The notes beneath the pieces were generated by a model that did not search any database, was not told the DNA's origin, and was given only the letters and a program-made list of their open reading frames with translations. From NCBI GenBank assembly GCA_002270565.1, contig NQMI01000058.1:186001-250000 (forward strand): a stretch of DNA of 64,000 nucleotides. The letters are read 5' to 3'. This document shows, piece after piece, positions 60,515 through 64,000 of this stretch. The position numbers and the translations under genes are program-made. Origin of the DNA: Stenocarpella maydis. Taxonomy: Eukaryota > Ascomycota > Sordariomycetes > Diaporthales > Diaporthaceae. Each line of letters begins with the position of its first letter. Positions within the stretch are counted from its first letter, which is position 1.

Positions 60515-61803
60515 AAAATAGGTGTTATCAGTTGAAAGTGGTATTTGCGGATCTGGACGTGATTTCTCAGGAAGTAAACCAGGTTCTCAGGTTTGAGTAA
60601 AAATACACTGCAACCCTTCCTGACGCCACCCCATCCTGACTGGCACCACTGCCAGTGTTCTGGTCTTTCAGCTACGCTTTCGGCAGGGTTTTCATGCAGA
60701 TGAACGTGTTGCTCGCCATTTGATACGTTGGCACGGCTGTTCGTGCGGGGTTTATTGGTGTCACTGCATTAGGACGCTGACACACCAAAGCAAAGCCACC
60801 ACCGCGACGACGTCAGTCGGGCAGGCAACCGTCATGATGGTGGAGGCGGTGGTGACCTTGAAGCAACTGTCAACCAATTACGGGACCATCTCTGGAACTT
60901 AGAGGTTAAGAATATATTAAAAGTTAATACATACAAAAATAGAGTTAAATATGAGGCCACTATTAGCTTTTTATATAGGCACTATTCTTATCAGGTTTTC
61001 TTAGGCGGCTGAGACTTAGTATTGCTTTATACCCTGCCTTAACAGTTGAATCTCTGGAAGTTTACCTTAAAATGGGGTATTGATGAGTCCTCTGCTAGGT
61101 AGTCAGGCAAGTCCTGGAGGGACACGGAGGGACTTACGGACAGGCGGATGAGTTGGAAACCATGGCAGAGAGTAGGTAAATAATATCATGTGGGTTAGGA
61201 CCTGGGGGCTGGCTGGTTGCGCTGAACGAGGCTGTGGGGCCTTTATCGATAAGGCACACTGCTGTCTCTACTGCCTATTATAAATAAAAAAATCAACAGA
61301 GGTATTCTACAGTCAACTTGTGCCCGTGTGCCATTTCGACGTAGTTCCCGTCTGAATGTGGCTGAAGCCTTATTTAAGTAATCTACAGAAATCGATCACA
61401 ACCAGTCTTAATTAGAAGGCCGCCAGTACCGAATCAAACATGACACAGCCTGATACCTACTCACCAGCCATCTCAACAGCTACCATTCCACATTGCAGGC
61501 CTAACTACTTGAAAGGTTTCAAGAATACCGAGAACAGTGGATGCAAATTTTCCAGCATATATTAAGAAAATAATTAACGAAATATACCTCATTCGCCCAG
61601 TCGACAGCTTACCAACCTTGGAATAGTCCTTAAATACACGCCTAAGAGAATATGCGAACTCACAAGCAAAAACCAGAAGCCGCTATAAATTTCTAACTTA
61701 CGTCAAATACCATCTATCCCAGTCTATCCTGTCCGGTAGCCCTTCCTTTACATATTTGGTTCCACACCTGTGGACATCGCCCTCCAACCCCCCTGGAGCC
61801 GAC
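60515..61803. other. Intergenic, no recognised gene
   Basis: Promoter side of the large conserved gene and 3' side of the CYP505 gene. 60900-61060 and 61250-61690 are moderately AT-rich. No ORF supported. Confidence 0.5.
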
Positions 61804-64000
61804 TCAATCGAACACATCCCGCACGAAACGTTCAGTCTGGTGTTTCTCGAACCACTCCAGACTCTCTTCAAAGGACATGGGATTCCCACGCTTCTCGTTC
61901 TCACTCTGCAGGATCCGCACAAAGGCCTCCTTGACGCCTTCGACGATCCGGTTGGCGCCGCAGACGTAGATGCGGCCATCCGTGTTCCACAGGTTCCCCA
62001 CCAGAGTCCGCTCAGCCCACATGCGCTCCTGCACGTACCGGCACCCCTGCGAAAGCTCCCGCCTCCTGCTGTAGGCGCGGAACACGGTCACGACCCCGGC
62101 GGCCTCCCAGGCGTCGAACTCGTCACGGTACAGGTCGTCGCACGCGGGGTCGCGGCACCCGTAGAACAGGGCGGCAGGTGCCAGCGCCTGGCCGCTCTCG
62201 CGCAGGATCGCCCGCTCCTGGACGAAGGCGCGGAAGGGTGCCAGGCCGGTCCCGGCGCCGATGCAGATTATGGGCGTCTTGTGGGCCTCGAGCGGGAGGC
62301 GGAAGCCCTTGGTGGCGCTGCGGACCGCGACCTGGACCTTGTCGCCCTCTTGCAGGCTGGCGAGGTAGGACGACGCCACGCCGACGTGCCGGCCTGTTCC
62401 TGAGTTGGCCGGCCTGTCAATGACTCCGTATGTCAATGTGGCCATGCCGGGCTGGGCCAACGGTGAGGACGAGATGGAACTTTTGTTCAGTTAGTACACC
62501 TAGGCCACTGTCGTCGTGACCTTTGCTCCAGGGAGGGGACACTCACTATTGGCGTACGCGCATAGGTGGTAACAGCGAGAGGAATACGTGAAATGGTATC
62601 ATGACAGAAGGAAATGCCTCGAGGATGCCCAGAACAGAGAGCTGTTTGCTTCGGACCTCGTCTTCAAAACCGTCGGCGGCCATGTGTTCCAACCTGGATT
62701 TCACCTCTGTGTCGTCGACCAACCTGCTCAGTCTTGCGACATCCTTGACTCGTGGTCAGTAAGGCGCAGCAAACAGTGGAAGCCAAATCTTTCACACTTA
62801 CTCTCCTCGTGGCAGCCTGGCTGAGTTCCACGTATGAGCTCAGCAAATCGGACACTGGCAAGCTGGCGTTGGTCGGGAGGGTCGTCGAGCCGGCTGCCTC
62901 GATAGAAACGTGGGCGTCCCAGGCCAGATGCAAGCGGCGCATAACACGCGCCACTGTCGCCTTCGGGTTGTGTGGCAATACGGCCAGATAATCCCCGGCT
63001 GCATATGTCCACCCGGTCGGTAGCTGGATCTCCAGGTGTCGTTTCTCCTCGCCGGCGTCGCCTGCGGTCAAGCTCCTGGCACCGGCGACAAGTCCCTCGC
63101 TCACGTTCTGGTGCAGAACTGATGTCCTTGGGGTCGAAAACGAAACCTTGAGGCGGTCCGTGGGGTCGTCTTGGCTCACTTGGATGTTGAGTTTCTTCTC
63201 GATGGCTGGCCACAGGGTTTCATCCTCCCAGGTCTCAAAGTCGGAGAACATGTCACGGACCTTCGCATCGGTTTCGCCGCGGGGGATTATCCTCTGCGCT
63301 CCAAGCCTGGCTAGAGACTCGTCCACAAGCCTGGGAATGCGTTGGTAGGTCCTTGTCCAGTCACTATGGCCTATTGCCGGGTCAGTTATTTGCTCATTCT
63401 CGGGGGGCTCTTTGCTCTCCGACTTACCGCATCCCCACACGGCGTAGTTGACACCGTCCAGCTCGGCTTCATTCATAGACTCAAGCCATCTGACAAAGTG
63501 CCCGGCATTCTGGGGCGGCTGACCTTCATATGACGAAACCACGATGACGACCGGGACACCTTTAGGAAGGGCTCCCTTGGCAATGTCCAGGGGCTCAACC
63601 GAAGCCACAAAGCCGCGATCCGACGCGTCTGAGCCCAGCCTCTGTGCCATGAACTCGCAAGTTCCTGAATTGGTCCCATAGTAAATGTTTATCTTCTCGC
63701 CCGACTCATTCTCCTTTTGTTCGGGAGAAGCGACAGGCTTGGGCCGTTGAGACGCAGATTTCAAATTGGGCTGGTCGTTCCCGCCAAGTCCAACCAAGCG
63801 TGCCTCAAGCTGTAGTGGCGTCAGTCCCCCGCGAGGAACTGCTCGGATGTAGAAGCCCTTAGGCTTGATTGTCAGTGATGTCTGGGTCTGAAGCGTGTAT
63901 GAGGGGTTGTCCATGATGAAACTGAAGTTCTGCAGCAACGTGGCCAAGGCCAGCAGCATTTCCTGCCACGCAAAGGCGCGCCCGATGCAAGACCTCATGC
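61804..64000 (-). CDS. CYP505-type P450-reductase fusion (fatty-acid hydroxylase), C-terminal part
   Basis: Self-sufficient P450 (BM3/P450foxy-like) that uses NADPH to hydroxylate fatty acids near the chain end. The gene runs off the right edge; 689 residues are visible. Exons in the window are 64000..62802, 62743..62547 and 62479..61804, with introns of 58 and 67 bp (GTAAGT and GTGAGT donors). The visible part starts at the heme-binding loop MRSCIGRAFAW, with the heme-ligand Cys as the fourth visible residue. A linker leads to the FMN domain (INIYYGTNSGTCEF, VVSSYEGQPP, WGCG), then the FAD domain with RQYSISSSP spanning intron 2, and the NADPH domain (GAGTGLAPFRAF, CGANRIVEGV). It ends ERFVRDVFD. 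All reductase motifs are intact. The substrate-binding part of the P450 lies outside the window. Confidence 0.95.

Overview
The window is nuclear DNA of a filamentous ascomycete (Pezizomycotina, possibly a Sordariomycete). The evidence is short spliceosomal introns of 58-216 bp with GTAAGT/GTGAGT donors, typical Pezizomycotina gene families (striatin, a HET-domain protein, exopolygalacturonase, an AA11-like LPMO, a CYP505 P450-reductase fusion), and transposons whose coding frames are broken almost only by TAA/TAG codons in AT-rich sequence. That pattern is the footprint of repeat-induced point mutation (RIP). The species cannot be named from the sequence.

Layout. 1-1.8 kb: a possible small cysteine-rich gene and an epoxide-hydrolase-like alpha/beta hydrolase. 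3.0-4.9 kb: a Fot1-like DNA transposon with 44-bp inverted termini and a TA duplication. 6.4-7.6 kb: an AA11-like copper monooxygenase with an unusual C-terminal membrane anchor. 9.5-11.5 kb: a membrane GT2 polysaccharide synthase. 11.6-15.1 kb: a RIP-degraded transposon with 8-bp duplications (hAT-like). 15.1-18.2 kb: degenerate repeats and an AT-rich island. 18.2-27.4 kb: a gene-rich block with a five-exon exopolygalacturonase, an unrecognised two-exon gene, a Tri101-like acyltransferase and a HET-domain protein, all on the minus strand. 28.4-30.4 kb: a decayed DHA2 drug/toxin transporter. 32.1-34.8 kb: striatin (PRO11/HAM-3). 36.7-37.1 kb: a small two-exon gene.

37.3-52.1 kb is a transposon nest. 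A second hAT-like element, still flanked by its 8-bp duplication, was entered by a Ty3/Gypsy chromovirus (5-bp duplication CTAGG). That element was in turn entered by a second retroelement, now a solo LTR (duplication ATATC). Inside the nest, a single N at 39220 is followed by 3.3 kb that does not belong to the nest logic: single-copy-looking DNA with a candidate microgene, then a Tc1/mariner fragment cut at an LTR. This looks like an assembly misjoin. A 548-bp duplication around the N at 14013 looks similar.

53-64 kb returns to genes: a secreted GH2 glycosidase, a conserved fungal protein of about 1,090 residues with one unexplained frame change, and the C-terminal two thirds of a CYP505 self-sufficient fatty-acid hydroxylase running off the right edge.

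Several genes act on polysaccharide (GH28, GH2, AA11-like LPMO, GT2), consistent with a plant- or litter-associated lifestyle, but they do not form an obvious co-regulated cluster. The least expected signals are the membrane-anchored LPMO and a 191-codon antisense reading frame inside the chromovirus whose only interruptions are RIP-type stops.
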